DNA from: Deltaproteobacteria bacterium
Lineage (GTDB): Bacteria > Desulfobacterota > Desulfarculia > Adiutricales > Adiutricaceae
Direction of reading: 5' to 3'
Assembly: GCA_031265205.1 (NCBI GenBank)
Contig: JAISCZ010000088.1
Span: 1-64,000 of the forward strand
Length of the DNA: 64,000 nucleotides
Part shown: piece by piece, positions 62,249 through 64,000 of the stretch
Numbering within the stretch: the stretch's first letter is position 1
Layout of the letters: every line of letters starts with the position of its first letter
Notes under the pieces: generated by a model
What the model saw: the letters and a program-made list of their open reading frames with translations, nothing else
What the model was told of the DNA's origin: nothing
Databases searched by the model: none
Program-made: the position numbers and the translations under genes

Positions 62249-62808
62249 TGGACGGACGGGAAAAAAAGAAGCTCTATGATTTTATCCGCAACTCGGCCGC
62301 GACGAGGGTAACTCTCAATCGGACTAACGATGGCTCCAAGATGCAGGGAAGCCAGGTCACGGGCCTAAGCGGCGAGGATTTCTTGGAGGTCGAGCGCTTC
62401 CAAAATTACGGCTTTTCGAGCGTTCCGCCTGATGGGGCGGAGGGAATCGCCCTTCCGGTGGGCGGCGACCGCGGCCATTTGGTCGTGGTGGCCATCGAGG
62501 ACCGCGGCGTCCGGAAGGGCGGCTTAGGCGCGGGCGACGTGGCCATCTACAACGGCAACGGGGACTACCTTCTTTTCAAGGAAGGCAACAAAACGGAGCT
62601 TAAATCCAAGGAGGTACTGTTTGATTTTGGCTCCAAAATGGACCTTAAGGCTCCAATCATCGAGATAACGGGCGACGTGAAGATTATCGGCAATCTGACG
62701 GTCACGGGGAGCGTTTCCGCGACCGGAGACATCACGGCCGGCGGGATTTCTCTCGTCAACCATACCCATCCGGGCGATTCCGGAGGAACCACGGGGAAGC
62801 CGCGCTAA
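62248..62808 (+). CDS. Mu gp45-like central spike/baseplate assembly protein
   Basis: A 186-residue protein. Residues 1-110 form the OB-fold baseplate domain (ATRVTLNRTNDGSKMQGSQV, GLSGEDFLEVERFQNYGFSS). A beta-helix with repeating hydrophobic residues follows (VKIIGNLTVTGSVSATGDIT), ending in NHTHPGDSGG, the metal-binding HxH tip of contractile-tail spikes. It would pierce the outer membrane. One-base overlaps join it with both neighbours. Confidence 0.92.
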   Translation: MDGREKKKLYDFIRNSAATRVTLNRTNDGSKMQGSQVTGLSGEDFLEVERFQNYGFSSVPPDGAEGIALPVGGDRGHLVVVAIEDRGVRKGGLGAGDVAIYNGNGDYLLFKEGNKTELKSKEVLFDFGSKMDLKAPIIEITGDVKIIGNLTVTGSVSATGDITAGGISLVNHTHPGDSGGTTGKPR

Positions 62809-63293
62809 TGGATATCGCTTTAATATTTACGGAGCATGGGGATTTTGACGTGGACATCCGGGATAGGGATTTGGTTGGGGACGAGAGCCCGATTACTCCC
62901 ATCACCATCAGCCTTTACACGGACCGGGCGGCCAAGCCTGACGATTCGTTGCCATCTTTTATGCCCGGGCAAAAGGTCGACCGGCGCGGCTGGTGGGGCG
63001 ATTTGATACGCGACGACGGTCGCGTGTCGCCCATCGGCTCGCGGCTCTGGCTTTTGAGCCGGGAAAAGGAGCTGCGGGCGACCGTTGACCGGGCCCAAGA
63101 GTACGCCGTCGAGGCCTTGGATTGGATTAGGGCCGAGCAGGGGACTTACGCGATAGCGGCGAGCGACGGCGGTCGCGGGAGGCTTCTTTTTGAGGGCGCG
63201 GCGAAGCTCTCCGGAGCCCGGGAACGGACATCCAAGTGGACGGCCTTTATTGACGTGACCAAGCCTAGCAAAATAACGCCGATGGGAGGCTAG
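62808..63293 (+). CDS. Mu gp46-like baseplate wedge protein
   Basis: A 161-residue protein: FDVDIRDRDLVGDESPITPI, GQKVDRRGWWGDLIRDDGRV, SRLWLLSREKELRATVDRAQ. These segments fit the Mu gp46/GpW-type wedge subunit that links sheath and outer baseplate. It lies two bases before the gp47 gene. Confidence 0.9.
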   Translation: MDIALIFTEHGDFDVDIRDRDLVGDESPITPITISLYTDRAAKPDDSLPSFMPGQKVDRRGWWGDLIRDDGRVSPIGSRLWLLSREKELRATVDRAQEYAVEALDWIRAEQGTYAIAASDGGRGRLLFEGAAKLSGARERTSKWTAFIDVTKPSKITPMGG

Positions 63294-63295
63294 AG

Positions 63296-64000
63296 ATGCC
63301 TTGGCAAAAGCCAACATTAAAAGAACTGAAGAGCGAGTGCGAGACTTCCCTCTCGGCGAGGCTTCTTGAAGGCGCGCCGCTGCGCCCGAATAGCGTCCTA
63401 AGCGTCATCGCGACGATGCACGCCGGCGGCTTAGACTTTTTGCACCGTTACCTGGCCTACATGTTTAAGCAGGTTTTCCCGACTCAGGCGGAGCTTGAAT
63501 ACTTGCTGGAATGGGGCAAAGTTTGGGGAGTTTACCGCAAATCGGCTAGCGCGGCTCAGGGCCAGGTGGTGGTTCGCGGCAATCAGGGGACGGCGATTAT
63601 GGACAACTCTTTGGCCCTCAACTCGAAGGGCGCTCAATATCGGCTCGCCGGAGTGACCCTGACGGGCGAAAGCGCGCTTATGGATGTCGAGGCGACAACC
63701 CTTGGAGCCGTGGGCAATCTCCCCGAGGGAGCGATTTTAAGCCTCATGAGCCCGATTCCTGGCATTGAAAATGATTTGGTCGTCGCGGGCGAAGGCTTGA
63801 GCGGCGGCGTCGACGTGGAATCCGACGAGGCCTTGCGAGGCCGGATTCTGAAGCTCATCCAGTCGCCGCCACACGGTGGCAACAAGGCGGACTATGAGAC
63901 GTGGGCTCTGTCAGTGAAAGGCGTTTCCAAGGCCCTGTGCGTCCCGACTATGAACGGAATCGGCACGGTTGGCGTCGCGGTTTGGGGCGAGCCCGAAGAT
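63296..64000 (+). CDS. Mu gp47-like baseplate J protein, N-terminal part
   Basis: The first 235 residues of a gene cut by the right edge. Baseplate J features are visible: EAPLRPN-like start (ARLLEGAPLRPNSVLSVIAT), QAELEYLLEWGKVWGVYRKS, the Ig-like beta region (GAQYRLAGVTLTGESALMDV, AVGNLPEGAILSLMSPI), and GVDVESDEALRGRILKLIQS with GGNKADYETWA. This is the second wedge subunit. Tail fibre and lysis genes presumably follow beyond the window. Confidence 0.93.
   Translation, partial: MPWQKPTLKELKSECETSLSARLLEGAPLRPNSVLSVIATMHAGGLDFLHRYLAYMFKQVFPTQAELEYLLEWGKVWGVYRKSASAAQGQVVVRGNQGTAIMDNSLALNSKGAQYRLAGVTLTGESALMDVEATTLGAVGNLPEGAILSLMSPIPGIENDLVVAGEGLSGGVDVESDEALRGRILKLIQSPPHGGNKADYETWALSVKGVSKALCVPTMNGIGTVGVAVWGEPED

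Overview
The window holds two blocks. The left 24 kb is a GC-rich bacterial chromosome segment carrying an almost complete division and cell wall (dcw) cluster, all on the minus strand. From about 26 kb to the right edge is an integrated, tailed (myovirus-like) prophage that continues past the window. The host is very probably a Gram-negative, meso-diaminopimelate-type bacterium: MurE has the DNPR/EDP substrate motif, and the cluster has FtsA, FtsQ, MurB and MraZ in the usual proteobacterial order. A Desulfobacterota (deltaproteobacterial) origin is my best guess from cluster layout and protein style, but the window has no marker that proves it.

Host part, in transcription order from 23.9 kb leftwards: mraZ, rsmH, ftsL, ftsI (with a PASTA domain), murE, murF, mraY, murD, a candidate 27-codon membrane peptide, ftsW, murG, murC, murB, ftsQ, two different ftsA genes in tandem, then ftsZ after a 1-kb untranslated gap. 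Most junctions are tight or overlap by 4 bases, so this is one long operon that makes lipid II precursors and assembles the septal machine. It begins at a promoter with MraZ-box-like repeats and ends at a rho-independent terminator near 2.5 kb. The flanks (0.35-2.45 kb and 24-26.1 kb) are GC-rich and contain no convincing gene. A fragment of a formylglycine-generating-enzyme-like secreted protein lies at the left edge.

Prophage part: a tyrosine integrase (26.1 kb, plus strand) faces a long leftward early operon (44.0 to 27.3 kb). From its promoter the operon carries small regulators, a Sak4-like ATPase, a DUF669-type single-strand-binding protein with an SSB-like acidic tip, an SF2 helicase, a Cas4-like nuclease, three stand-alone prim-pol domains followed by a full prim-pol/RepA-like helicase, a 49-codon membrane protein, a VRR-NUC nuclease, two hypothetical coiled-coil proteins, five consecutive proteins made of an unusual 27-28 residue ankyrin-like repeat, and an excisionase-like protein. 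A CI-like repressor is divergent, with two 17-bp operators between it and the early operon. A 1.8 kb gene-poor stretch with hairpins and a recurrent AAAGCTGA motif follows. The rightward late operon (46.4 kb to the end) combines lambda-type packaging and head genes (GpA terminase, gpW-like, portal, protease-capsid fusion) with a Mu-type contractile tail (sheath, tube, frameshifted chaperone, tape measure, gpN, gpP, gp45, gp46, gp47).

The two most unusual systems are the four-member prim-pol array, in which catalytic residues are lost step by step, and the array of ankyrin-like repeat genes. Other points of note are the ftsA duplication, the small open reading frame between murD and ftsW, and the chaperone frameshift signal.
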